From assembly GCA_025457915.1 (NCBI GenBank), contig JALOTL010000001.1, forward strand, positions 62,001-126,000: a stretch of 64,000 nt of DNA, read 5' to 3'. Each line of letters starts with the position of its first letter. Position 1 is the stretch's first letter. Source of the DNA: Spirochaetota bacterium. Lineage in GTDB: Bacteria; Spirochaetota; UBA4802; UBA5550. Below the pieces are notes generated by a model, which was not told the DNA's origin, made no database searches, and saw nothing but the letters and a program-made list of their open reading frames with translations. The translations under genes were made by a program, and so were the position numbers. Shown one piece after another: positions 25,897-35,088 of this stretch.

Positions 25897-26382
25897 ATGA
25901 CGAATCTTCTGACCAACATAGGCGTTGCACAGATTAAAACCGCATCAAGCCCCGGCATCCTGAGGACGATCCTGGGCAGCTGCGTCGGCGTATGCATATA
26001 CGACAGGATGAAAAAAATCGGCGGCATGGCCCACATTCTGCTCCCATCCAATCTGTCGGATTCAACCAGGCCTGAAAAATTCGCTGATACGGCCGTTCCG
26101 ATGCTGGTTAAACAGCTGATCGGCGAAGGAGCGAGAAAAGAGTTTCTCTCCGCAAAAATCGCCGGGGGAGCGTCGATGTTCAAATTCGGCGCCAATACGA
26201 TGCTTGGCCAGATAGGAGATAAAAATGTCGAAATGGTTAAAAACGTGCTCTCCAGACTCGGGATACCGATCGTAGCGGAAGATACCGGCGGCAACTCCGG
26301 AAGGGTTATAGACTTTTTCCTGGAAGACGGCCGCATGAGGGTCAAGACCATGGGCCAGGAAAAATATTATTATAAGATTTAA
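25897..26382 (+). CDS. cheD: Chemoreceptor glutamine deamidase CheD
   Basis: 161 residues. The catalytic Cys is in LGSCVGVCIYD (about residue 29) and the catalytic His in GGMAHILLP (about 48); the later GGASMF and IVAEDTGGNSGR segments are conserved in the family. CheD deamidates glutamines on chemoreceptors and in some bacteria interacts with CheC. The HDOD gene follows by 17 bp. A chemoreceptor is 28 kb away in this window; cheA/W/Y are absent. Confidence 0.95.
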   Translation: MTNLLTNIGVAQIKTASSPGILRTILGSCVGVCIYDRMKKIGGMAHILLPSNLSDSTRPEKFADTAVPMLVKQLIGEGARKEFLSAKIAGGASMFKFGANTMLGQIGDKNVEMVKNVLSRLGIPIVAEDTGGNSGRVIDFFLEDGRMRVKTMGQEKYYYKI

Positions 26383-26399
26383 AAATCCGGAGCCGGCGG

Positions 26400-27257
26400 A
26401 TGATGGACATCAAGCAGAAAATAGAATCAGTAATAAACAATCTGAATGAGCTGCCCTCGATTCCGGAGGTAACAAGCAAGATCATTAATATGGTCAATGA
26501 TCCGGAGGTTTCATTTAAAAAGGTAGCGGATGAGATATCAAAAAACCAGTCCATCACGACCAACCTGCTCAAGCTGAGCAATTCCGCGTTCTTCAGCAAG
26601 GGCAAAGAGATAACATCGATCGACAGGGCCATTGTGACCCTCGGCCTCAAAGAGGTAAAAAACATCGTTCTCCTGGTAACCGCCAAGCCCATCCTTGAGA
26701 AAGAGGTCATCGGGTATGACCTGGAAAAAGGCGCCCTCTGGGAACACGGGCTTGCGGTAGCCACGGCTTCAAGAAGAATCTCGCTCTTAATAAAGAGAAA
26801 GGACATTTCGGACGTGGTCTTCACCGGAGGACTGATTCACAACGTCGGGAAGGTTGTCCTCGCGATCTATGTCCAGAGCTTGTTCAAGGAGATACTGAAT
26901 GCCGTTGAAACGAAAAAAATCCCTTTTTACATGGCGGAGCGGGAAATCATGGGATATGACCACCAGGAGGTGGGCGAGAGGATACTTGCAAAATGGAACT
27001 TTCCGCCGGTTCTGAAATCCATAGTAAAGTATTATCTGGAACCCGAACTCGCGCCTGCGGAACATGCGCTCGAGGTTTCCATCGTGCATATTTCAAACGC
27101 CCTATGCCTGATGGCCGGGGTCGGGATAGGCAGCGACGGCCTCTATCAGGAATACAGCAGGTTCGCGATGGGCAAGGTTAAACTGTCGGACCAGGACATA
27201 GTCACCCTGTACTCCGAAGTACCAGAAATTTTAAATGAAATAAAAAACCTTAAATAA
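26400..27257 (+). CDS. HDOD domain signalling protein
   Basis: 285 residues, a stand-alone HDOD domain (about 13-210). Family patterns include LPSIPEVTSKIINMV, then LLKLSNSAFFS, DRAIVTLGL and GGLIHNVGKVVL. The HD dyad is replaced by HN, as expected of HDOD proteins that lack phosphohydrolase activity. No receiver, GGDEF or EAL domain is attached. Such proteins act in signalling, often with chemotaxis or stress circuits; here cheD precedes it by 17 bp. The two ATGs at 26400 and 26403 cannot be separated. Confidence 0.92.
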   Translation: MMDIKQKIESVINNLNELPSIPEVTSKIINMVNDPEVSFKKVADEISKNQSITTNLLKLSNSAFFSKGKEITSIDRAIVTLGLKEVKNIVLLVTAKPILEKEVIGYDLEKGALWEHGLAVATASRRISLLIKRKDISDVVFTGGLIHNVGKVVLAIYVQSLFKEILNAVETKKIPFYMAEREIMGYDHQEVGERILAKWNFPPVLKSIVKYYLEPELAPAEHALEVSIVHISNALCLMAGVGIGSDGLYQEYSRFAMGKVKLSDQDIVTLYSEVPEILNEIKNLK

Positions 27258-27261
27258 TATC

Positions 27262-27441
27262 GTGCACCTGATAAAAAAATGCCCCTCGTGTGAAAGCATG
27301 CTGCGATTCCCCATCGATAAGGGAAAACTCAGAATAAAATGCAGGTGCGGCGCCTCTTTCACGGCCGACCCTGACGACCCTTCATTGTACAGGGACTCGG
27401 AATTCGACATAAAACCGGAAAAAAAAAAAGAAAGGCCGTGA
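27262..27441 (+). CDS. Zinc-ribbon protein, frame interrupted at an A11 run
   Basis: GTG-started frame of 59 residues beginning 4 bp after the HDOD stop. It has two Cys pairs, KKCPSCESM and IKCRCGASF, a zinc-ribbon arrangement with a 16-residue loop. An 11-A run (27419-27429) precedes an early TGA. In the +1 frame the sequence continues without a start codon for about 54 codons to 27604, giving YKIKYDLQNFW and then a transmembrane helix (IAASFILAGAAAAGYILWLL). Removing one A, or adding two, would fuse both parts into one zinc-ribbon plus C-terminal TM protein of about 113 residues. Slippage, phase variation or sequence error are all possible. Confidence 0.65.
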   Translation: MHLIKKCPSCESMLRFPIDKGKLRIKCRCGASFTADPDDPSLYRDSEFDIKPEKKKERP

Positions 27442-27604
27442 AAAAATCTTTCCTTCTGCCATCAGCTTCCTGTATAAAATCAAATACGACCTGCAGAATT
27501 TCTGGATCCTTCCGTCGTCTCAAAAAAGGACCATCCTGAAAATCGCGGCTTCATTTATCCTCGCGGGGGCCGCGGCTGCAGGTTATATTTTATGGTTGTT
27601 ATAA
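27442..27604 (+). pseudogene. C-terminal TM segment of the zinc-ribbon gene in the +1 frame
   Basis: An open stretch without its own good start codon, ending at TAA 27602-27604. It encodes an amphipathic part followed by a single TM helix of about 20 residues and stops 4 bp before the methyltransferase gene. It is best read as the distal half of the zinc-ribbon gene, reached only by frameshifting. Confidence 0.55.
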
Positions 27605-27608
27605 AATC

Positions 27609-28553
27609 ATGCCATTCAAAATCAACGACACGAGCCTGTACCATATTAACTGCCTGGAGACGCTGGGATGGGAAGTCACGGTGTGCAATATGCTGGAACC
27701 GGAAGATTCACCCTGCAGGAATGTTCTGAAGACAAAATCCAGCTTCGGCTCGAACCTTATAGGCTTTCTGAACCGATATATACCTTTTAATAAACTCGGT
27801 TCTTTCATAGAAATCGGCGGGGGATACGGATACATTTCAAGGGACCTTTTACGGTTGTATCCGCATCTCAAAGCCACACTTCTTGATATTTCCCCTTATC
27901 TGATCGAAAGGCAGAGGGAAACGCTGGGAAAGGATTCGGCTTCATTTATAAACATGGATTTTTTCGAAACCGTCGGAGATTTTCTCTCCGGTTTCGATGC
28001 CGCCATTCTAAATGAAAACCTGGGGGATTTTCCCTGCGCCTGCGGCCTGGACCGGGAAATGCTTCGCGGCGGCAGTACAGCGACGGAAGATTGCGGCGCT
28101 CGACTTGACGAAACGAAAAGACTTATTAACAAATACGGCCTTAAGCTCCCGGAAGGCGACGCGGTTAATTTCAATACGGGTGCGGTTCTCGCAGTTGAAA
28201 AGCTTTGCCGGTCCGGCATCAAATATATTTACCTGGGCGAGCATAGCTGCGAATCCGAAGCCCCTGGCTGGATAGCGGACAGGATAAAAATCAAGCCATC
28301 CGGAAATCCCGAAAAAATTTCCCTGAACGGGCATGATGAATATACGGTAAAATTCTCGCACATGGTCAGTGTTGCGGAGAGCTATTCGTACGTTATAAAA
28401 AGGGGCCTGTTCAGCGATTTTATTGAATTCATTTATGACGGAAGGATGAATTTTATCCTTACATCGAACTCGCAAAAGGATGAGCATGAGACGATCAGGC
28501 AATTCATTGAAGATATCTTCAAGTACGAGTACCTGATACTCTGCAGGCAGTAA
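27609..28553 (+). CDS. Predicted SAM-dependent methyltransferase-like protein
   Basis: 314 residues. Motif I of class I methyltransferases is clear (SFIEIGGGYGYISRDLL, about 65-81), followed by an acidic residue in ATLLDISPYL; FDAAILNENLGDFPCACGLD (about 134) corresponds to the post-motif region. The C-terminal half (about 170-314) resembles no domain I recognise. Substrate unknown. It is tightly packed behind the zinc-ribbon gene and abuts the convergent small gene with no gap. Confidence 0.75.
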   Translation: MPFKINDTSLYHINCLETLGWEVTVCNMLEPEDSPCRNVLKTKSSFGSNLIGFLNRYIPFNKLGSFIEIGGGYGYISRDLLRLYPHLKATLLDISPYLIERQRETLGKDSASFINMDFFETVGDFLSGFDAAILNENLGDFPCACGLDREMLRGGSTATEDCGARLDETKRLINKYGLKLPEGDAVNFNTGAVLAVEKLCRSGIKYIYLGEHSCESEAPGWIADRIKIKPSGNPEKISLNGHDEYTVKFSHMVSVAESYSYVIKRGLFSDFIEFIYDGRMNFILTSNSQKDEHETIRQFIEDIFKYEYLILCRQ

Positions 28554-28751
28554 TCAGGCGCCGAGCTGTTTCTTTCTTTCAACCAGGTGCATATAATACC
28601 TGGAATGGATCATACCGCTTTTTTCAAACTCTTCTATCTTCGAGCCAATTTCGCTCGCCACAAGCCTGTTGACCTTTTTATTTTTTTTTGGTCCTGCCGG
28701 GGCCTGGGTCTCGGCCTGCGGCTGCTGTTCGTTTTTTACTTCTTCCGACAT
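28554..28751 (-). CDS. Small charged hypothetical protein
   Basis: 65 residues. The first 28 are disordered and Glu/Gln/Pro/Ala-rich (QQPQAETQAPAGPKKNKK); the rest is a helical hairpin (VNRLVASEIGSKIEEFEKSG, then YYMHLVERKKQL). Unknown function. AGGAAAG precedes the ATG. It lies downstream of smpB on the same strand. Confidence 0.6.
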   Translation of the reverse strand: MSEEVKNEQQPQAETQAPAGPKKNKKVNRLVASEIGSKIEEFEKSGMIHSRYYMHLVERKKQLGA

Positions 28752-28837
28752 CTTTCCTCCGGTTTATTACCCATTAATGGTCTTTTGATTTGATGATAAA
28801 TAAAAATTGCCAGAGACATCCCCTGTCAAGGATTTTA

Positions 28838-29296
28838 TCATTTATAATTCTTCATTTCTCTCTGTATCTCCCTGTCCGCATCCCTCTTCTGAATGGTCTT
28901 TCTTTTATCGTACATGGCCTTGCCCTTTCCAAGTCCAAGGAGAATCTTGACCTTTCCGTTTTTGAAATAAAGCGAGAGCGGAACAAGCGTGAGGCCTTTT
29001 TCCTGCAGCTTGCCTGTAAGTCTTTTTATCTCGTGACCGTGCAGAAGGAGCTTCCTCTCCCGCGTCGGCTCATGATTGAACCTGTTTCCCATTTCATAAA
29101 CGCTGATGTTCATCCCGACTATATAGGCCTCGCCGTTTTTTATCCTCGCGTAGGCCTCCTGGATGCTCACCTTTTTCTGCCGGATTGACTTCACTTCCGT
29201 CCCGTGCAGAACAATTCCCGCCTCGAAGGTGTCCAGGATTTCATATTCGAACCTGGCCTTTTTATTTTTTACTATGTCGGTTATCTGATCAGTCAT
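28838..29296 (-). CDS. smpB: SsrA-binding protein SmpB
   Basis: 152 residues from the ATG at 29296; the frame extends 16 codons upstream, but the family normally begins near KNKKARFEYEILD. Conserved elements are GIVLHGTEVKSIRQKKVS, NISVYEMGNRFNHEP and ERKLLLHGHEI, with the basic tail (AMYDKRKTIQKRDADREIQR). SmpB delivers tmRNA to stalled ribosomes. No tmRNA gene was seen beside it. Confidence 0.96.
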   Translation of the reverse strand: MTDQITDIVKNKKARFEYEILDTFEAGIVLHGTEVKSIRQKKVSIQEAYARIKNGEAYIVGMNISVYEMGNRFNHEPTRERKLLLHGHEIKRLTGKLQEKGLTLVPLSLYFKNGKVKILLGLGKGKAMYDKRKTIQKRDADREIQREMKNYK

Positions 29297-29356
29297 ATGC
29301 AGCTTTCCGGGATTTATTTCATCCAGTCGTAATGCGACCGGCATCTCCCCCCAAAG

Positions 29357-30988
29357 TCAAGTTATTTCTGCCGGCAGGCCCGATTTGCCGATACGTTCAG
29401 CCGCCGCAACTATTCCCGACCCGGGACGCAGGGCTATGGCATCAGCTATCCTGATGCCGTCAACGGCGGAGCTGACTATTCCGCCGGAATAACCGGATCC
29501 TTCCCCGGCCGGGTACAGGCCGCCGACCGATACGGATTGAAAAGAATCGTCCCTCAGTATCCTCACCGGCGACGAGGTCCTCGTTTCAGCCCCGATAAGC
29601 ACGGCTTCCGGAAAAGCGAAGCCCTTCATCCGCCTCTCGAAATACTTCATGGCGGACTTGATTTCATCGATGATCCATGCAGGAAGATATTCCGCCGCGG
29701 CTGAAGGCGTTACGCCGGGAAGATACGAGACTTCGGGAAGGGCGGAATCGACCGTATCCTTCATGAATGCCTTCAGCGTCTGGGCCGGTGCGAAAAATCC
29801 TCCCCCTCCGGCCCTGAACGCCATGTCTTCGATTTTCCTCTGAAACTCGATCCCCGAAAGCGCGTCGTCGTTGAAAACCCCGGGTTCAACCGTTGCCACT
29901 ATGGCTGAATTTGAAAAAGCACCGTCCCTTGTTGAATAGCTCATGCCGTTGGTGCAAAGCATGTTTTTTTCCGAGGAGGAATTTATAACCTTCCCTCCCG
30001 GGCACATGCAGAAACTGTAAATACCGACGCCGGATTTTTTATTGTTGTAAGCGAGCCTGTAATCCGCCGGCGGCAGGACAGGCGCAAATTTCGACCTGCC
30101 GTATTGTATCGAATTTATAAGCTCCTTCGGGTGCTCTATCCTCAATCCGACCGCAAACCCCTTCTTTTCCATGACAACCGCTTTTTTCCTGAGAAGACCA
30201 TACATGTCTCTCGCTGAATGCCCTGTAGCAAGGACGAAAACCGAACAGCCGACCTCTCTGCCCCTTGACGTGACGATGCCCTTCACGGCCCCGTCGACGA
30301 TCAGGATATCCTGTACCCTTTCGCTGAAATGAATACGCGATCCTGAATCCAGAATGGTTTTTCTTATGGATCTTACAAGGCCCCTGAGCCTGTCGGTCCC
30401 TATATGCGGCCTGGCATCGTACAGTACTTCATCGCTCACGCCTAAATCATAAAGCTTCCCGTAAAACCAGGCCGTTTCGGGTCTCGAGGTCCTTGTCATG
30501 AGTTTTCCGTCTGAATAGGTTCCCGCCCCTCCTTCACCGAAAAGTACATTGCTCTCTGCGTCAAGGTCGCCCGCTGCCTCCAGCCGCTGTATGTCATCAA
30601 CCCTTTCATCCACGGCCTTTCCCCTTTCGAAGATATCAACATCGGCGCCGTATTCAATGAGCCTCAAGGCGCAGAAAAGGCCGGCCGGTCCGCTTCCGGC
30701 GATGCATATTTTTTCGCCCTTCAGCCGCTGGGAGGCCGTGAATCCGTTTTCGTGATAGGTTTTAATTTCAGGTCTGCTCTTTAAAAGGCTTTCCGAAACA
30801 TCATCGGGCAAATCGGCAAGGATCCTGTACCTGAATACTATTTTAGACTTGTTCCTGGCGTCCAGGGACTTTCTGATTATTTTCCACCTGAATTGAAAAT
30901 CAAGTCCGTATCTGTCCCTTAATATCTTTTCTATGCTTTCTTCATTCTGATCAGGGCTGAGGGTTATCCCGTCAATGGCAAGCTTCAT
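29357..30988 (-). CDS. FAD-dependent dehydrogenase (COG2509 family)
   Basis: 543 residues. The N-terminal about 90 residues form the small alpha/beta domain typical of this family; the Rossmann FAD motif is ICIAGSGPAGLFCALRLIEYG (about 93-112) with the acceptor acidic residue in VDIFERG. NVLFGEGGAGTYSDGKL and the late YPAGEGSGYSGGI are also family features. Substrate unknown; members are annotated as uncharacterised FAD-dependent dehydrogenases. It is the gene upstream of smpB with a 60-bp gap. Confidence 0.88.
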   Translation of the reverse strand: MKLAIDGITLSPDQNEESIEKILRDRYGLDFQFRWKIIRKSLDARNKSKIVFRYRILADLPDDVSESLLKSRPEIKTYHENGFTASQRLKGEKICIAGSGPAGLFCALRLIEYGADVDIFERGKAVDERVDDIQRLEAAGDLDAESNVLFGEGGAGTYSDGKLMTRTSRPETAWFYGKLYDLGVSDEVLYDARPHIGTDRLRGLVRSIRKTILDSGSRIHFSERVQDILIVDGAVKGIVTSRGREVGCSVFVLATGHSARDMYGLLRKKAVVMEKKGFAVGLRIEHPKELINSIQYGRSKFAPVLPPADYRLAYNNKKSGVGIYSFCMCPGGKVINSSSEKNMLCTNGMSYSTRDGAFSNSAIVATVEPGVFNDDALSGIEFQRKIEDMAFRAGGGGFFAPAQTLKAFMKDTVDSALPEVSYLPGVTPSAAAEYLPAWIIDEIKSAMKYFERRMKGFAFPEAVLIGAETRTSSPVRILRDDSFQSVSVGGLYPAGEGSGYSGGIVSSAVDGIRIADAIALRPGSGIVAAAERIGKSGLPAEIT

Positions 30989-31199
30989 CCGGGCGCTCCT
31001 TTCAATCGAGGGGCGTGACAGGTTTTTCTAAAAATAAACCTGCTTTTCCCGCCCGTTTTTCATGTTTAAAATTTGATTATGCCTCCAGGTTAATGGCTGT
31101 CAAGATTAAAGCATTAAACTCACCTAAAATTGCTTCCTGAATAAAAATCACTTGTCAAATTATAAGAAATGATGGATAATAAAACCCTGGAAAAACACC

Positions 31200-31436
31200 A
31201 TGAAAATTATAAAAGCCGCATTCCTCTTGAATATTTTTATCATTTCCTGCACGGGAACCTGGGTGGAAATGCCGTACAGTTCAGGTGTCAAATGCACCGA
31301 AAAGGAACTGGATAAAATGAAGCTCGTCAATCCATACCAGTACTGGCAGGACGTATGCGACGGCGAGAAAAAAAAGTATTCAGGAAAAACCAGGTGCAAA
31401 TCTGAAGGAAAGGGAATCGAGGTCTACTGCGAATAA
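31200..31436 (+). CDS. Small Cys-containing lipoprotein
   Basis: 78 residues. The signal peptide MKIIKAAFLLNIFIISC gives lipobox IISC, followed by TGTWVEMPYSSG. Four more cysteines (VKCTEK, DVCDG, RCKSE, VYCE) occur in a 45-residue mature part, suggesting two disulfides. No family recognised. It stands alone between the COG2509 flavoprotein (divergent) and cimA. Confidence 0.65.
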   Translation: MKIIKAAFLLNIFIISCTGTWVEMPYSSGVKCTEKELDKMKLVNPYQYWQDVCDGEKKKYSGKTRCKSEGKGIEVYCE

Positions 31437-31629
31437 CGTCCATCCGGAAAGCCGTCCTGCAGCCAAGCCGTTCCCCCTCTCGGACGCGTAAAAAATTTCT
31501 TGCAATAGATCGATGTATTCAAACATGCTGATAAATTCCGATATCCGCAGTGGAATCAGCCGGTGCGTCTCCAGGGGTACGATTCATCGACGCTCCCCCG
31601 GAACGGTAAAATAAATCTGGAATGATATA

Positions 31630-33213
31630 ATGAGCGCCAGGCGAATAACAATCTACGACACGACCCTCAGAGACGGAGCCCAGACCGTCGGGATCTCTTT
31701 TTCCCTGGCTGACAAGATCGGCATAGCCAGGGCACTCGACAGGCTGAGGGTGGATTATATCGAAGGCGGATGGCCCGGATCAAATCCCAAAGACGATTTA
31801 TTCTTCAAGGAAATAAAAAAAGCCGACCTCGCCAATTCCAGGATTGCGGCCTTCGGTTCAACGAAAAGACCGAATACCGGGATCAGGGAGGATCCATTCA
31901 TACGGTCGCTCGTGGATTCCGGCGCGGACGTCATCACCGTAGTCGCCAAGACATGGGATTTCCACGTTACAACCGCGCTCGATATCGGTCTCGATGATAA
32001 CCTCGTTCTAATCCGGGAAACGGTTTCATACCTCAAGGACAGCGGCTTCGAGGTCTTTCTTGACGCCGAGCATTTTTTCGATGCGTACAAAAACAACCGG
32101 GAATATGCCCTTAAAACGCTTGAAAGCGCGATCGGAGCTGGTGCGGATATGATCGTTCTCTGCGATACCAACGGAGGCACCCTTCCCCATGATGCCCAGT
32201 CAATAACAGATGCCGTCGTTAAAAAAATAAAGACACCGGTAGGCGTTCATTTTCACAACGACGCCGGCACTGCGGAGGCAAATTCAATGGCCTCCGTCCT
32301 TGCGGGGGCGGTCTCAGTGCAGGGAACGATCAACGGGTACGGCGAGAGATGCGGCAACTGCAACCTTATCACCATCATACCGAACCTGGCGCTCAAGATG
32401 GGTTATTCCTGCAGCGCCGCTGATTCCCTGGGACATTTAACCGAGATAAGCAGGTACGTAAGCGAAACAGCCAATCTTTCGCACAATGAAAGGGCGCCTT
32501 ATGTAGGGGACAACTCCTTCGCGCATAAAGGCGGTATTCACGTATCGGCCATGCAGAAGGATACGAGAAGCTACGAACACATATCCCCTGAAATGGTAGG
32601 CAACCGCAGGAAGGTGCTTATATCCGAGCTCTCCGGTAAAAGCAATATAGAATTCAAGGCAAAGGAACTCGGCATAGACCTGAAAGACAGCGTCGTGCTG
32701 CCGAAAGATATTTTGAAAAAAATTAAAATGCTTGAGGACCAGGGCTTTCAGTTCGAGGCAGCGGAGGGTTCTTTCGAACTGCTAATCAGGGAGGCTACCG
32801 GGGAATATGTCCCGTTTTTCAACCTCAAGGGCTTCAGGGTCATAACAGAGATGAGCGAAACCGAGGAGCTTTACTGCGAGGCCACCATAAAGGTCGAAGT
32901 TGACGGCAGGATTGAACACACCGCAGCGAACGGAAACGGACCGGTCGCGGCGCTCGACAACGCCCTGAGGAAAGCCCTCGAAAAATTCTATCCGGAAATT
33001 AAAGAGATGCACCTCTCCGACTACAAGGTAAGGGTCCTCAACGAAAAGGGCGGAACCGGCGCCATGGTAAGGGTCCTGGTGGACCAGAAAAACAACACAG
33101 ATCACTGGGGAACGGTGGGCGTATCTACGAATATCATCGAGGCATCGTGGCAGGCGATGGTGGACGGCATAGAGTACATGCTTTTCAAACGCAAGGCGAG
33201 AAATGATGGATAA
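31630..33213 (+). CDS. cimA: (R)-citramalate synthase
   Basis: 527 residues, DRE-TIM family. The start has DTTLRDGAQTVGISFSL; metal ligands are in GVHFHNDAG; QGTINGYGERCGNCNL is the CimA-type variant, distinct from LeuA. The C-terminal about 140 residues form the LeuA dimer/regulatory domain (TGAMVRVLVD). It condenses pyruvate and acetyl-CoA to citramalate for isoleucine synthesis, the route known in Leptospira. The stop overlaps the murI start by 11 bp. Confidence 0.93.
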   Translation: MSARRITIYDTTLRDGAQTVGISFSLADKIGIARALDRLRVDYIEGGWPGSNPKDDLFFKEIKKADLANSRIAAFGSTKRPNTGIREDPFIRSLVDSGADVITVVAKTWDFHVTTALDIGLDDNLVLIRETVSYLKDSGFEVFLDAEHFFDAYKNNREYALKTLESAIGAGADMIVLCDTNGGTLPHDAQSITDAVVKKIKTPVGVHFHNDAGTAEANSMASVLAGAVSVQGTINGYGERCGNCNLITIIPNLALKMGYSCSAADSLGHLTEISRYVSETANLSHNERAPYVGDNSFAHKGGIHVSAMQKDTRSYEHISPEMVGNRRKVLISELSGKSNIEFKAKELGIDLKDSVVLPKDILKKIKMLEDQGFQFEAAEGSFELLIREATGEYVPFFNLKGFRVITEMSETEELYCEATIKVEVDGRIEHTAANGNGPVAALDNALRKALEKFYPEIKEMHLSDYKVRVLNEKGGTGAMVRVLVDQKNNTDHWGTVGVSTNIIEASWQAMVDGIEYMLFKRKARNDG

Positions 33214-34009
33214 GCCCATAGGAATATTCGATTCCGGCATCGGAGGCCTTACCGTCTGCAAGGCCATACACGATATTCTTCCCTCGGAAAGCATAATTTA
33301 CTTCGGCGACACGGCAAGGTTCCCCTACGGGACAAGGTCCAGGGAGACAATTATAAGGTATTCAAAGGAAATAGCTGCATATCTCTATTCCAGAAAAGTC
33401 AAGATGATCGTCATAGCATGCAACACCTCTTCCGCCGCGGCACTGGACACCCTCCGTTCTGAATTCAGCATCCCTGTAATAGGCGTAATCGATGCGGGAG
33501 CAAGGGCCGCCTGCAACAGGCTGAAGGGGAACTCGATAGGCGTTATTGGAACGAGGGCGACCGTAAGCAGCGGCTCTTATGTCAGGGCCATTCATTCCAT
33601 CAGGCCCGGAATAAAGGTTCACCAGCAGCACGCCACGCTGTTCGTTTCACTGACCGAGGAGGGCATGACCGACAATGAAATAGCCCGTCTGGCCTCGAGG
33701 GAATATATCCAGGGACTTTACGATGAAGGCGTCAGGACGCTGATACTGGGGTGCACGCATTTCCCGATGCTCAAAATGGCGATCAGCAGCGTCTACCCGG
33801 ACATGGAGCTTATCGATACCGGGATAGAAATCGCCCTTGAAGTAAAAGACATACTCAGGGAAAAAAACCTTGAAAATAAAACAAGCGGTGACTATAAGGG
33901 GAAAATCGAACTGTATGCCTCTGACATCACCGATACCCTCCAGAGGCTCAAGGACATGTTTTTCGGGCGAAACGGGACAACGATAGAAAAGCTGATAATA
34001 AATGGATAA
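33203..34009 (+). CDS. murI: Glutamate racemase
   Basis: 268 residues. IGIFDSGIGGLTV at the N-terminus and the two catalytic cysteines in IACNTSSAAALD (about 75) and LGCTHFPML (about 185) identify the family. It makes D-glutamate for peptidoglycan. Two ATGs in tandem (33203, 33206) are equally possible. It overlaps both cimA and the following isomerase gene frame, so translation is probably coupled. Confidence 0.96.
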   Translation: MMDKPIGIFDSGIGGLTVCKAIHDILPSESIIYFGDTARFPYGTRSRETIIRYSKEIAAYLYSRKVKMIVIACNTSSAAALDTLRSEFSIPVIGVIDAGARAACNRLKGNSIGVIGTRATVSSGSYVRAIHSIRPGIKVHQQHATLFVSLTEEGMTDNEIARLASREYIQGLYDEGVRTLILGCTHFPMLKMAISSVYPDMELIDTGIEIALEVKDILREKNLENKTSGDYKGKIELYASDITDTLQRLKDMFFGRNGTTIEKLIING

Positions 34010-34013
34010 TATA

Positions 34014-35087
34014 ATGAAAAAAATACGGCGTGCCGCTCTGTCATTAATTCTCATTCTGACTCTTTCACCTGCCTATACCTGGGAGATTTATGACCAGGTA
34101 ATAGCAGTCGTCAACAGCCAGTGCATAATCGAAAGCGAAGTAAACAACAAACTGTCGTATCTTCAGAAAAGCAAAAACATACCGCAGAAAAAGATACCTT
34201 TCGAAAAAAGCAGGGTCCTTGATAAGTTCATCGAAGACGCCCTGGTGTATGAAGCCGCGTCCGATGAAGCAATCGTTATAAGCGACGCCAGGGTCGTAGA
34301 TTATATGAAAAGGATGATGAAGGATTTTTTTATCACAAAGATTAAAAATGCCGAGGAACTCGACGAAATGCTTCCAAAGCTCGCGGCAAGACTTGAAAAA
34401 ATCCGCAAGGATAAAAACATTTCAGAGGATGTAAGCCTCGATCCTTATATCCACAGGTTCATCAGCTTCATTGAATCGACGCAAAAAATCGCTTTCGATG
34501 ATTTCTTCGAGGAAATAAGAATACAGATGAGGCGGGAACAGGTCATGTCCATAGCAATCGGCGTAACGCCACCGTCCCAGGAAGAATGCAAAAAATGGTA
34601 TAAACTGAATAAAAACAAGCTGGGCTATGAAATCAACCTGAAACACATCCTCATCAGGCCGGTCAACAATTCCCTTACCAAGGAAAAGGAGGCCAACCAG
34701 AAGCTCGTTGAAATCAGGAGCAGGATAATGGCCGGGGAGCAATTCGAAAAACTCGCGGCCCTCAATTCCCATGACATGGATACAGCCCAGAAGGGCGGAG
34801 ATATGGGATGGAGCCTCATGGTCGAGCTTGACCCTTACTTCGCCGGATATGTCGACAGGATGAGAAAGCCGGGTGAAGTATCGGAAGTATTCAAATCCGG
34901 ACTCGGTTATCACGTAGTCAAGTATCTTGGAAAAAGACCGGTTACTTTCGACAAGGTTGAAAGGCTTATAATGTTCAAGCTTTACAACGAAAAGATCTTC
35001 ACCCAGTTCCAGAAATGGGTCCAGAAAAAAAAGAACGAATCCGACATACAAATATACATGAAGGACTACGTAAAAGGCGGAGCCTGA
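34014..35087 (+). CDS. SurA/PpiC-type periplasmic peptidyl-prolyl isomerase
   Basis: 357 residues from the ATG at 34014 (an in-frame ATG at 34002 is also possible and overlaps murI). Signal peptide KKIRRAALSLILILTLSPAYTW. The N-terminal SurA-like region starts IYDQVIAVVNSQCIIESEV; a parvulin domain (about 195-300) includes EINLKHILIR and DMDTAQKGGDMGW, then GLGYHVVKYL. Likely a chaperone for outer membrane proteins. It has a single parvulin domain, unlike E. coli SurA with two. Confidence 0.9.
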   Translation: MKKIRRAALSLILILTLSPAYTWEIYDQVIAVVNSQCIIESEVNNKLSYLQKSKNIPQKKIPFEKSRVLDKFIEDALVYEAASDEAIVISDARVVDYMKRMMKDFFITKIKNAEELDEMLPKLAARLEKIRKDKNISEDVSLDPYIHRFISFIESTQKIAFDDFFEEIRIQMRREQVMSIAIGVTPPSQEECKKWYKLNKNKLGYEINLKHILIRPVNNSLTKEKEANQKLVEIRSRIMAGEQFEKLAALNSHDMDTAQKGGDMGWSLMVELDPYFAGYVDRMRKPGEVSEVFKSGLGYHVVKYLGKRPVTFDKVERLIMFKLYNEKIFTQFQKWVQKKKNESDIQIYMKDYVKGGA

Positions 35088-35088
35088 T

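Noticed and set aside
28752-28837. tmRNA gene beside smpB
   Set aside because: The gap is only 86 bp and shows no tRNA-like ends or tag reading frame.
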